Shown: positions 17,015 to 25,279 of the stretch, in pieces | How positions within the stretch are numbered: position 1 is the stretch's first letter | Layout: each line of letters opens with the position of its first letter | Assembly: GCF_024160145.1 (NCBI RefSeq) | Contig: NZ_JAMYWQ010000033.1 | Span: 1 to 56,638, forward strand | From: Serratia nevei | GTDB taxonomy: Bacteria; Pseudomonadota; Gammaproteobacteria; Enterobacterales; Enterobacteriaceae | Length of the DNA stretch: 56,638 bases | Direction: 5' to 3' | Translations under genes and position numbers: made by a program | Notes under the pieces: model-generated | The model's input: only the letters and a program-made list of their open reading frames with translations | Databases searched by the model: none | Told to the model about the DNA's origin: nothing

Positions 17015-17401
17015 TCACTCGTAGAATAAAGGCGTAACGACTGGGTTATTTAGGGTATAACCCGCCCCCTTCACATTAACGATGAAGTCATGCGGCAAAC
17101 CGAGCGCATCCAGCCTAAGCCTCAGCTCTTTCACGGTTTGCCAGAGTTTTTGGCTGGATGATGAATAGCTGTTGTCATCCCAGACCTTTTTCAGTATTTC
17201 CGTTTTGGTGAGCTTTTTCCCCTTGCCGTGCTGTTGCAGTAAAAAAACCAGCAAACGCACCATGGCGTCATTTAATGTGACCGCGCTAAAATGCACCCAT
17301 TTCTCCGGCGACAGGGAATTGATTTTCACCAGCCGCTTATTGGCGATGTCCAGTTGAATATCGTTATCGATAATAAAACCGAAAAGATTGCGTTCCATCA
17401 T
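17015..17401 (-). CDS. Winged-helix (OmpR/ToxR-type) regulator upstream of the second fimbrial operon
   Basis: A 128-residue protein made almost only of an OmpR/CadC-type winged helix: an N-terminal sheet (FGFIIDNDIQLDIANKRL), the helix pair around NDAMVRLLVFLLQQHG and LTKTEILKKVWDD, then the recognition helix SQKLWQTVKELRLRLDALG and the wing FIVNVKGAGYTL. No receiver and no membrane segment. I start at 17401, where AGGGA has good spacing; an in-frame ATG at 17434 is possible. It lies 110 bp upstream of the major pilin on the same strand, so it is probably the dedicated activator or repressor of that operon. Confidence 0.75.
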   Translation of the reverse strand: MMERNLFGFIIDNDIQLDIANKRLVKINSLSPEKWVHFSAVTLNDAMVRLLVFLLQQHGKGKKLTKTEILKKVWDDNSYSSSSQKLWQTVKELRLRLDALGLPHDFIVNVKGAGYTLNNPVVTPLFYE

Positions 17402-17434
17402 TAGAATTCCCTGGAAAATATAAAAAAACGTCAT

Positions 17435-18105
17435 TTAGAATCATAATGGTGACAAGCCATTATAAATTCAGAAATCTCTTGGGCAATCCCCGTCAATTAA
17501 TCAGTTATGAGCGGCTAATGGCGGTAATAACAGCGTTTTTTATCGAATAATTACGCACGCGCACTATTTTCAACTCCGTATTTTCATCATCAAGTCAATA
17601 ATCATGATTCTCATCGTCATCAAGCAGTGAGTTTTTAATCCTGCATTTAAAATAAAAGCAGTGGCAAATGCTAATGAAATAGCCTGGACGCTGCCGCCTT
17701 TCTCCCTTATCCACACGTAGGTTTATCTCATTCATCGCCGCCGCAGCGACATTTCAACGTTATCTTTATCGATATACATTTAAAAAATGATGAAGTTGGC
17801 CGGTTAAATTTCACAGACCCATATTACACGAAGGCAACATATATCAGTCTTATATATCGCAAGTTACAACAAAAACGAGATACAAAGCTATAAAAACAAT
17901 ATAAATAGGTTTTCATATATGATAATTAGAAAAAAATAGAAAAAAACAGAATAACAGACTTATGGAATTATCTAATTTTAAGCCCATTTATAGATTCTCG
18001 TGCCCTCAGCGTTGGCATTCGCTGCAGAAATAGCGGAAAAATCCCTTTAGCAGCCGATAATAACGATGGCGTGCGATGAAAAACAACGTCGCCCACCGCT
18101 GCACA
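17435..18105. other. AT-rich intergenic region upstream of the second fimbrial regulator
   Basis: About 670 bp without a supportable gene, strongly A+T-rich from 17440 to 18000. It should contain the promoter of the winged-helix regulator and perhaps of the pilus operon. I found no GATC tetramers, unlike the region before the first operon. A 13/19 match to the Fur box at 17597-17615 is noted but not called. Confidence 0.5.
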
Positions 18106-18240
18106 TTAAGCCTCAGGTTGCTGAAACATCGCCGCCAGCATATCGACAAGCAGCGCCTGCGGTGCCCGCCAGGCGCCGGGAATATGCCAGGGCCGCAACG
18201 ACCGCAGGCCCAGATTGCTCGGTGCAAGAATAAGATGCAT
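18106..18240 (-). pseudogene. Arginase/agmatinase-family N-terminal remnant
   Basis: A 44-codon frame from ATG 18240. Its start, HLILAPSNLGLRSLRP then IPGAWRAPQALL, matches in style the N-terminus of bacterial arginase-family proteins (a PSNLGLRP segment followed by PGxWRAPxAL). After about 32 residues the similarity fades and a stop follows, so more than 80% of such a protein (about 300 residues) is missing. It points away from the MocR-type gene at 18.4 kb. Such regulators often lie divergent from their target, so this may be the remains of the target gene. Confidence 0.4.
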
Positions 18241-18402
18241 GCGTATTATCCCCGTGAAAAAAACGTTCACTTCGCCAAAAGCATAAGCGCCGCAGCGCCG
18301 GGCGCGCGTTGTTTTTTCAATCTTGCGCAGCGCATTAGCCAACAGGGCAAGAGTGGTTTACTCTGAATGCTCATTTTTGCCCTATCAAGCGAGCCGGAAT
18401 GC

Positions 18403-19896
18403 ATGCCCAGAACAGCCAAAGTCGTTGACGTCCCCGCCATCGGCGAGCTCGATCGCCTGGCGGGCCGGCTTAGCCACCAGCTGGCGCAGGCCCTGCGCCA
18501 GGCCATCCACCGGGGCGAGCTGAAAGCGGGCGATCTGCTGCCCTCGACGCGCCGGCTGTCGGCGGCGCTGGATCTGGCACGCGGCACGGTATTGGAGGCG
18601 TTTGCTCAACTGACGGCGGAAGGTTTTCTCGAACCGCAGCCCGGCTCGGGCACCCGGATCGCTCACTATCAGGCGGCGCGCCGCACGCCGCACGCCAACG
18701 CGCAGGCGAGTTCGGCGGTAGCGGTTCCTCTTTCTTCACAGGCGCAGCATCTGGCACGCTTTGCCGCCCAGGCACGGGCGCTGCCGCCGGTGCCGTTCAC
18801 CGTCTCGGTGCCGATCGGCGATACCGCGCCCGACGATGTCTGGCGGCGGCTCGGCAACCGCATCCGGGCACGCGGCCCCGGCGCGCCTTCGGGCTATGGC
18901 GATCCTCTGGGCGCATTGCCGCTACGCGAAGCCATCTGCGACTATGTGCGGCGTTCCCGCTCCGTGAACTGCACGCCGCAGCAAATCCTCATTACCTCCG
19001 GCACCCAGCAGGGGTTGTATCTGGCCGCGCAGATCCTGCTGGACGCCGGCGACAGCGCCTGGGTGGAAGACCCCGCCTACGCCGGCATTACCGCCATTTT
19101 CGACAGCCTGTTTCGCGACCGCCGCATGGTCAGGGTGCCCGTCGCCGACGACGGCATCGACGTCGCCGCCGGCATCCGTCTGGCCGCCGACGCCCGCGCC
19201 GCCTTTGTCACGCCGTCGCATCAATATCCGCTGGGCATGCCGATGAGCATGGCGAAAAGAAGCGCCCTGCTGGCCTGGGCCAGAGAGCGGCAGGCCTGGA
19301 TCGTGGAGGATGATTACGACAGCGAGATGCGCTACGCCGGTCATCCGTTCCCCTCGCTGCAAGGGCTGGCACCCGAACGGACGCTCTATCTCGGCACCTT
19401 CAGCAAGGTGCTGTTCCCGTCATTGCGGCTGGGTTACGCCATCGTGCCGCCGCCGCTGGTCGACGCGTTTTGCGGCGCCAGGATCCTGATGGATCGCCAT
19501 CCGCCCAGCGCAGATCAACACGTGCTGGCCGCCTTTATCGCCGAAGGGTATCTCGACCGGCATATCCGCAAAATGCGCGGCGTCTACGCCGAGAAACGCC
19601 GGGTGCTGATCGAGGCGATCAACACGCATATTCCCGCTGAGCTGGCGGTAGTGCAGCCCTGCGATCAGGGCATGCACATGGTGCTGTGGCTGAGGAAAGA
19701 TCTCGATGACGTGCGGGTCGCCCAATGCGCCAACGAAGCCGGATTGGCGCTGCGGGCGGTGTCGCCGATGTATGCGCCCGGCCACGGTGAGCCGGGTCTG
19801 GTGCTGGGATTGGGCGGTTACGCCGATCGCCAGGTGCAACAGGCGGTGGAACGGCTCGGACAGGTGATCCAGGCCTGCGCCGGTAGCGGCGCCTAG
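18403..19896 (+). CDS. MocR-type transcriptional regulator (GntR domain fused to aminotransferase fold)
   Basis: A 497-residue regulator of the MocR/GabR/PdxR group. The N-terminal GntR winged helix (about 15-85) includes GELKAGDLLPSTRRLSAALD. A linker leads into a fold-type I aminotransferase domain with VEDDYDSEMRY and the PLP-lysine motif GTFSKVLFPSLRLGY. These regulators bind PLP or an amine ligand. I use ATG 18403 (MPRTAK); an in-frame ATG at 18367 is possible and neither has a strong ribosome site. It ends overlapping the convergent EamA gene by 4 bp. The target is unknown; the arginase-like remnant upstream or the transporter downstream are candidates. Confidence 0.88.
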   Translation: MPRTAKVVDVPAIGELDRLAGRLSHQLAQALRQAIHRGELKAGDLLPSTRRLSAALDLARGTVLEAFAQLTAEGFLEPQPGSGTRIAHYQAARRTPHANAQASSAVAVPLSSQAQHLARFAAQARALPPVPFTVSVPIGDTAPDDVWRRLGNRIRARGPGAPSGYGDPLGALPLREAICDYVRRSRSVNCTPQQILITSGTQQGLYLAAQILLDAGDSAWVEDPAYAGITAIFDSLFRDRRMVRVPVADDGIDVAAGIRLAADARAAFVTPSHQYPLGMPMSMAKRSALLAWARERQAWIVEDDYDSEMRYAGHPFPSLQGLAPERTLYLGTFSKVLFPSLRLGYAIVPPPLVDAFCGARILMDRHPPSADQHVLAAFIAEGYLDRHIRKMRGVYAEKRRVLIEAINTHIPAELAVVQPCDQGMHMVLWLRKDLDDVRVAQCANEAGLALRAVSPMYAPGHGEPGLVLGLGGYADRQVQQAVERLGQVIQACAGSGA

Positions 19897-20825
19897 CGGG
19901 AAAAACGCTTGGCGCCGAACACGCACACCACCACGCCGGCCATCACGGCGATCATCATCGGCTGCACGGTCTCATGCAGCAGCCAGCCCGCCAGCGCCAG
20001 GCCAAAGAACGGCTGCAGCAGCTGCAACTGTCCGACGGCGGCGATGCCGCCTTGCGCCAGGCCGCGATACCAGAAAATAAACCCAATCCACATGCTGAAC
20101 ACCGAGACGTAAACCAGCGACAGCCAGGCGGCACCGCTGATCGCAGGCCAACCGGCCGGCGTCGCCAGCCAGGTGGCCGCCAGCGTCAACGGCAACGCCA
20201 CCACCAGCGCCCAGGAGATCACCTGCCAGCCGCCGATCCGGCGCGACAGCACCGCCCCTTCGGCATAACCCAGGCCGCACAGCAACACCGCCCCGACCAT
20301 CAGCGCATCCCCTTGCCAGGCACCGCCGCTCCCCTGGCTCAACGCGAAAGCGCCCACCAGCACGGCGCCGACGCCTGAAAAAGCCCAAAAAGCGGGCTTG
20401 GGCCGTTCTCCGCCGCGCAAGACGCCAAAACCGGCGGTCGCCAGCGGCAGCAGGCCGATGTACACCAGCGAATGCGCCGACGTGGTGTGCTGCAGCGCCA
20501 GCGCCGTCAGCAGCGGAAAACCGATGACCACGCCGAGCGCCACAAACAGCAGCGGCGGCAAATCGGCCCGCGTCGGCCGCGCCTGCCGGGTGATCAGCAG
20601 CGCACACAGGGCCAGCAAGGCGGCGATCGCCGCCCTGACCGCCGTCAGAAACAGCGGATCGAGCTCCAGCACCGCCACCCGCGTGGCGGGCAGCGAGCCG
20701 CTGAAGATCATCATGCCGAGGAAGCCGTTCATCCAGCCCTGAGCCGAATGCCCGGCGGCGGGATGTGCAGGGGGAACAACGAGAGTTTTTTCAGACTGAC
20801 TGTCCGTCATGTGAACGCTCCGCAC
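19893..20825 (-). CDS. EamA/DMT-family inner-membrane transporter
   Basis: A 310-residue permease with about ten hydrophobic segments in two EamA repeats (FLGMMIFSGSLPATRVAV near 36, and GDALMVGAVLLCGLGYAEGA near 170). DMT proteins usually export amino acids, metabolites or drugs. The first 30 residues are hydrophilic; ATG 20810 (MTDSQSEK) is an alternative start. The gene converges on the MocR-type regulator with a 4-bp overlap of stop codons. MocR-type regulators often sit next to EamA transporters, but usually divergently, so the functional link here is only suggestive. Confidence 0.88.
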   Translation of the reverse strand: MRSVHMTDSQSEKTLVVPPAHPAAGHSAQGWMNGFLGMMIFSGSLPATRVAVLELDPLFLTAVRAAIAALLALCALLITRQARPTRADLPPLLFVALGVVIGFPLLTALALQHTTSAHSLVYIGLLPLATAGFGVLRGGERPKPAFWAFSGVGAVLVGAFALSQGSGGAWQGDALMVGAVLLCGLGYAEGAVLSRRIGGWQVISWALVVALPLTLAATWLATPAGWPAISGAAWLSLVYVSVFSMWIGFIFWYRGLAQGGIAAVGQLQLLQPFFGLALAGWLLHETVQPMMIAVMAGVVVCVFGAKRFSR

Positions 20826-20994
20826 GCCTGAGGCATACCGAAATCGGCAACCCGCGAGGCGATGTCATAGTGAAAGAGAACATCGTTCCCCGGCGTCGTT
20901 TGCCGGGGCTAGGTTCTATTTTTCAGATAAAGCGGTTCACAAACAGGTCCAGATAGCGAAATTTTCACTGTGCCGGTTAGCAAAGCGCGCCGCT

Positions 20995-21016
20995 AACGCC
21001 AAAGAAGGGCGTTTTT
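20995..21016 (+). terminator. Terminator-like hairpin in the srfA leader region
   Basis: AACGCC (20995-21000) and GGCGTT (21008-21013) pair around a 7-base loop and run into TTTTT on the plus strand. No plus-strand gene precedes it, and it lies 88 bases before the proposed srfA start. It could be an attenuator or the end of a short RNA. The 6-bp stem keeps this tentative. Confidence 0.4.
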
Positions 21017-21104
21017 CGGGCTGTCCTTGGCCGTTTGGCAGCTCCACCTGCGGGGTATCATGGACTTTTATGCGTTTTTGCAGAACAGGACAAGGTGCGG
21101 TGCC

Positions 21105-22334
21105 GTGGTGAAACCCTTCTTACGCAGTGGCAGTTTGGATGATGTGCTGGCTTTAGGCGAAAACGGGCAACCGGTCTACGCCTGCGCCCAGCAGCTGCGG
21201 GAAACCCTGCGTCTTCGCCGGCAGCAGCAGGCCGCCGACTGTCTGGCGATCCCCCAGCCGAACGAAAGCGGCACCCGCATCGACTGGTATGCGCCCTTCC
21301 CCGGCAAGGTCACCTCCTGGCTGGCGGCGAGCGATGCCCAGCGCGCGCAGGCGGTGCGCCATCTGGAACACTGCCTGACGACCTTGCGCAGCCTGACGGA
21401 ACAGGCCCAGGCGACCGATCACCCCAGCCATCGCCTGTTCGGCGCGCTGCTGGCCAAAGCGATGCACATGCCCGATCCCAACCACGTTTACCTGGTGGAC
21501 GACCGGCCGGTGCTGACCTTCTGGGGCTTTATCAAGCCGCAGGCGCAGAGCCCGGACGATCCGTTGGCCTGCCTGCGCCCGGTCGAAGCGGAAGTGGAAA
21601 AACCGGCGCCGATCGCCGCCCCGCGCAAGCCGGCCGTTGTCGAGCCGGTAAAACCGGCCGCCGAGCCTGAACCGGTGCCCGCCCCGGCGGTATCCGTCGC
21701 ATCCCTCGCCGTCGTTCGCCCGCGCCGGCGCCACGTGCTCTGGCTCTTGCCCGTACTGCTGCTAGGCAGTGCGGCGCTGGCCGCCTGGCTGCACCGCTCG
21801 CCGCCGCCGCAACCGGCAATGCCGACGGAGGTCCAGCATCCGGCGCCGCCGGTGAAGGCAGCCGCGCCGTTGCCCAAGCTGCGCTTGCCGCTGGCGCACG
21901 CGACGCTGATGCCGCCGCCACCGGCGCCGGTCATCCCGCAGCCGGCGGACAAAAATGCGCTGGTGCTGCCGCCCGAGGCGGTGAAGGCCGGCTCCACCCG
22001 TTTCCTTAACGGCAAATGGCGCGCCACGGTGGCGCTGAAAGATCCGATCACCGGCAAACGCCCCAGCCTGCAATACCGCCTGAACGGCGGCAAAGGCAGC
22101 GCCGTCATCGCCTACGGCGACGGCGTCAGCTGCCGGGTGGCGGTCGAAGCCGGGCTGATGCAGTCCGGCAATCTGGTGATCAACAGCCGCACCAAGGCAC
22201 GCTGCAGCGACGGCAGCCGCTACCAGCTCCCGGAAATCGTCTGCCGCCAGGGCGAAACCGGCGCGGCGGAGTGCACCGGTCGCTACGATGCGGACACTAC
22301 CTATCCCATGACGTTCAAGCGCGAGAGTAAATGA
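21105..22334 (+). CDS. srfA: SrfA-family membrane protein
   Basis: A 409-residue protein if started at GTG 21105, preceded by AAGG nine bases upstream; the family start resembles VKPFLRSGSLDDVLALGENG. An in-frame ATG at 21027 would add 26 atypical residues. A folded N-terminal domain (about 1-150) is followed by a proline/alanine-rich stretch, one membrane helix (VLWLLPVLLLGSAALAAWL), a second proline-rich linker and a C-terminal domain with three cysteines (about 300-409). In Salmonella srfA was found as an SsrB-regulated gene and called a putative virulence factor. Its end overlaps srfB (ATGA). Function is not established. Confidence 0.82.
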   Translation: MVKPFLRSGSLDDVLALGENGQPVYACAQQLRETLRLRRQQQAADCLAIPQPNESGTRIDWYAPFPGKVTSWLAASDAQRAQAVRHLEHCLTTLRSLTEQAQATDHPSHRLFGALLAKAMHMPDPNHVYLVDDRPVLTFWGFIKPQAQSPDDPLACLRPVEAEVEKPAPIAAPRKPAVVEPVKPAAEPEPVPAPAVSVASLAVVRPRRRHVLWLLPVLLLGSAALAAWLHRSPPPQPAMPTEVQHPAPPVKAAAPLPKLRLPLAHATLMPPPPAPVIPQPADKNALVLPPEAVKAGSTRFLNGKWRATVALKDPITGKRPSLQYRLNGGKGSAVIAYGDGVSCRVAVEAGLMQSGNLVINSRTKARCSDGSRYQLPEIVCRQGETGAAECTGRYDADTTYPMTFKRESK

Positions 22335-25279
22335 TGCTGGCACCCCTTACGGACTACAAACACGGCATTACGCTGATTCAGGACAGCGGCATTCAGTTTC
22401 TGGACTTTGCCCTGACGCCGCGGCTGGACACCGAGTTTCCCGGCAAATTCGTGCGCAAGACCGCCAGCGGCCCGCTGCTGCGGCTGCAATGGGAGGCCGA
22501 GAGCGGCAAATACCAGCTGCCGGCCGCGGGCGGCGAGGCCGCCGAAGTGGTGCGGCCGGAGTTCAGCTATCCGTTGCAGCAGTCGCTGCGCCTGCTGGAT
22601 AAGCTCTGGCTGCCGCTGCCCGTCTTGCGCCACACCCCGGCGGGCCTGTTTTTGTCGGGCCCGGACAACTGGGCGCGTCTGCAGGTGGTGCAGCTGGATG
22701 AACCGGATCAGGACGGCAACCTGCTGCGCGTGGTACTGGCCTTCGACACCCGCGCCGCCGCGCCCGGCCAAGAGGCGCTGGCACCGGGCGAAAGCGATCT
22801 CGGCACCGATCTCCGTTTCGCACTGGCTCACCGCAACCACGAGCTGGGCGAGTTTCTCGATCTGACCTGGGTCGACGGCTGGCTGCGCGAAGCGTTCAGC
22901 CAGCGCGCCGCCGAGCGGGAGCAGCGCGCCGAGGCGGAGATCAACGCCGGGCTGAAAACCTTCGAGTATCAGGCGCACTACCTTAACCTGCTGCACATGC
23001 TCGGCCATCAGCTGACGGTGCCGCAGATAAAGATGGTGGCGGCGACGCTGCAGCAACCGGCGATCGACGTCGATCTGGTGCTGGACGTCGGCAACTCGCA
23101 CACCTGCGGCGTGCTGGTCGAAGACCACCCGGAAGAGAGCAACGGCCTGAAGCAAACCTACGAGCTGCAGCTGCGCTCGCTGTCCGAACCGCACCGCGTC
23201 TACAACGAACTGTTCGAGAGCCGGGTCGAGTTTTCTCAGGCCGGCTTCGGCAAGCCGCATCTGTCGTTCCAGAGCGGGCGCGACGATGCCTTCCAGTGGC
23301 CGTCCATCACCCGCGTCGGCCGCGAAGCCGCGCAGCTGGCGCAGCGGCGAACGGGCCATGAAGGCACCACCGGCATTTCCAGCCCGCGCCGCTACCTGTG
23401 GGACGAGGAGCGCTATGCGCCCGGCTGGCGCTTCAACGAGCGGCACGAGCCGATGGCCGCCGCCGCGCCGTTGACCACCCTGATCAACGACGAAGGCGTG
23501 CCGCTGTCCGCCCTGCCGACGGCGCAACGGCTGCCGGTGTTCGCCGCCCATTACAGCCGCAGCGCGGTGATGACGCTGATGCTGAGCGAGCTGCTGGCGC
23601 AGGCGCTGATGCAGATCAACAGCATCGCCCAGCGCAGCCGCATGCCAAACGCCGCCGCGCCGCGCCGTTTGCGCGCCATCATTCTGACGCTGCCTTCGGC
23701 CATGCCGAAGCCGGAGCGCGAGATCTTCCGCCGCCGCATGCAGGAGGCGATCGGGCTGGTGTGGAAGGCCCTCGGCTGGCACCCGCAGGATGCGCCGTTC
23801 GACGGCGCGCACGCCCGCTTCCCGGCACCGCAGGTGCAGATGGAGTGGGACGAGGCCACCTGCGGCCAGATGGTCTATCTGTACAATGAAACCCAGGTGA
23901 ACTTCGCCGGCCGCACCGACGCCTTTTTCGCCGCCATGGCCCGGCCCGACCGGCCGCTGGCGCCGGGTGAGCAGGCGGGAAAAACGCTGCGCATCGCCTC
24001 GATCGACATCGGCGGCGGCACCACGGATCTGGCGATCACGCACTATTCGCTCGACGACGGCGTGGGCAACAACATCAAAATCAACCCGCGCCTGCTGTTC
24101 CGCGAGGGCTTTAAAGTCGCCGGCGACGATATCCTGCTGGACGCCATCCAGCAGTTTATCCTGCCCGCCGTGCAGCAGGCGTTCGAAGCCGCCGGCGTGA
24201 GCGCCGCCCCGGCGTTGATGGACAGGCTGTTCGGCAACGAAGGGCGCATGGACGGGCTTTCCACCCTGCGTCAGCAGGCCGCGCTGCAAATTTTCATGCC
24301 CGCCGGACGCGCGCTGCTCGGCGCCTATGAAGAATACGATCCGCTGGACAGCCGGGCGGAAATCGCCGCCAGCCTGGGCGATCTGCTGCCGCAGCCGCCG
24401 ACGCCGCAGGTGCTGGCGTTTATCAACGGCGAGGTGCAGCGCGAAGCCGACAGCGACGCTTTCGATATTCTGCACACCCCGCTGGTGATCCGCCTGGCCG
24501 ATCTGCACGCCGCCTTCTTGTCCGATCGCATCGGCATCGGCCGCTGCCTGCGCCTGCTGGCCGAGGTGGTGGCGCTGTACACCTGCGACGTGCTGCTGTT
24601 GACCGGCCGCCCGGCGCGTTTCCCCGGCGTGCAGGCGCTGCTGCGCCATCTGCAGCCGCTGCCCGCCAGCCGCATTCTGCCGCTCGAAGGCTACCACACC
24701 CGCAGCTGGTACCCGTTCAACAAACGCGGCCGCATCGACAACCCGAAATCCACCGCCGCGGTGGGCGCCATGCTGTGCCTGTTGGCGATCGACCTGCGCC
24801 TGGAGAGTTTTTACTTCAACGTCGGCGATTTCCAGCCCTACTCCACCATTCGCCATCTGGGCATGCTGGACGGCAACAACATGCTGGCGGACGATAACGT
24901 CTATTACCGCGACATCGATCTGGATCGCGCCGACTTCGCGCTCGACCCCGCCGGCAGCTTCCAGCTGCGCGGCCCGCTGCGCCTGGGCTTTCGCCAACTG
25001 GACAACGAACGCTGGCCGGCCTCGCCGCTCTATACGCTGACCATCAATGACGCCCAGCTGGCGCGCAAACTGGCCGGCGACGCGGTGATCAGCCTGCGGC
25101 TGGCCATTACCGCCAGCGCCGAACAGGGCGCCGAAAGCGTCAGGATCGCGCAGGCGTTGCTGGCCGACGGCAGCCCCGTCCCGGCGCACCACCTGCAACT
25201 GAAACTCAATACCCTGGCTGCCAGCGCCTCCGGCGCGACCCACTACTGGATAGACAGCGGGAGCATTTACCCACGATGA
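22331..25279 (+). CDS. srfB: SrfB-family protein with actin/Hsp70-like ATPase motifs
   Basis: A 982-residue cytoplasmic protein without signal peptide. It carries the actin-like ATPase pattern: phosphate-1 motif VLDVGNSHTCGVLVE near residue 250, phosphate-2 motif SIDIGGGTTDLAITHY near 557, and an adenosine-type motif VLLLTGRPARFPGV near 755. About 240 residues precede the ATPase core. SrfB is annotated as a virulence factor, but the motifs suggest an ATP-driven switch or filament-forming protein. It overlaps srfA and srfC by ATGA at both ends, so the three products are made together, probably as a complex. Confidence 0.88.
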   Translation: MMLAPLTDYKHGITLIQDSGIQFLDFALTPRLDTEFPGKFVRKTASGPLLRLQWEAESGKYQLPAAGGEAAEVVRPEFSYPLQQSLRLLDKLWLPLPVLRHTPAGLFLSGPDNWARLQVVQLDEPDQDGNLLRVVLAFDTRAAAPGQEALAPGESDLGTDLRFALAHRNHELGEFLDLTWVDGWLREAFSQRAAEREQRAEAEINAGLKTFEYQAHYLNLLHMLGHQLTVPQIKMVAATLQQPAIDVDLVLDVGNSHTCGVLVEDHPEESNGLKQTYELQLRSLSEPHRVYNELFESRVEFSQAGFGKPHLSFQSGRDDAFQWPSITRVGREAAQLAQRRTGHEGTTGISSPRRYLWDEERYAPGWRFNERHEPMAAAAPLTTLINDEGVPLSALPTAQRLPVFAAHYSRSAVMTLMLSELLAQALMQINSIAQRSRMPNAAAPRRLRAIILTLPSAMPKPEREIFRRRMQEAIGLVWKALGWHPQDAPFDGAHARFPAPQVQMEWDEATCGQMVYLYNETQVNFAGRTDAFFAAMARPDRPLAPGEQAGKTLRIASIDIGGGTTDLAITHYSLDDGVGNNIKINPRLLFREGFKVAGDDILLDAIQQFILPAVQQAFEAAGVSAAPALMDRLFGNEGRMDGLSTLRQQAALQIFMPAGRALLGAYEEYDPLDSRAEIAASLGDLLPQPPTPQVLAFINGEVQREADSDAFDILHTPLVIRLADLHAAFLSDRIGIGRCLRLLAEVVALYTCDVLLLTGRPARFPGVQALLRHLQPLPASRILPLEGYHTRSWYPFNKRGRIDNPKSTAAVGAMLCLLAIDLRLESFYFNVGDFQPYSTIRHLGMLDGNNMLADDNVYYRDIDLDRADFALDPAGSFQLRGPLRLGFRQLDNERWPASPLYTLTINDAQLARKLAGDAVISLRLAITASAEQGAESVRIAQALLADGSPVPAHHLQLKLNTLAASASGATHYWIDSGSIYPR

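Noticed and set aside
17597-17615. A 13/19 match to the Fur box
   Set aside because: Matches at this level are expected by chance in AT-rich DNA and no iron gene is adjacent.
22301-25243. A 980-codon open frame on the minus strand opposite srfB
   Set aside because: It mirrors srfB in a GC-rich gene, has a shadow-like composition (many Gln, Arg, Ala, His) and no recognisable domain, while srfB has clear motifs.
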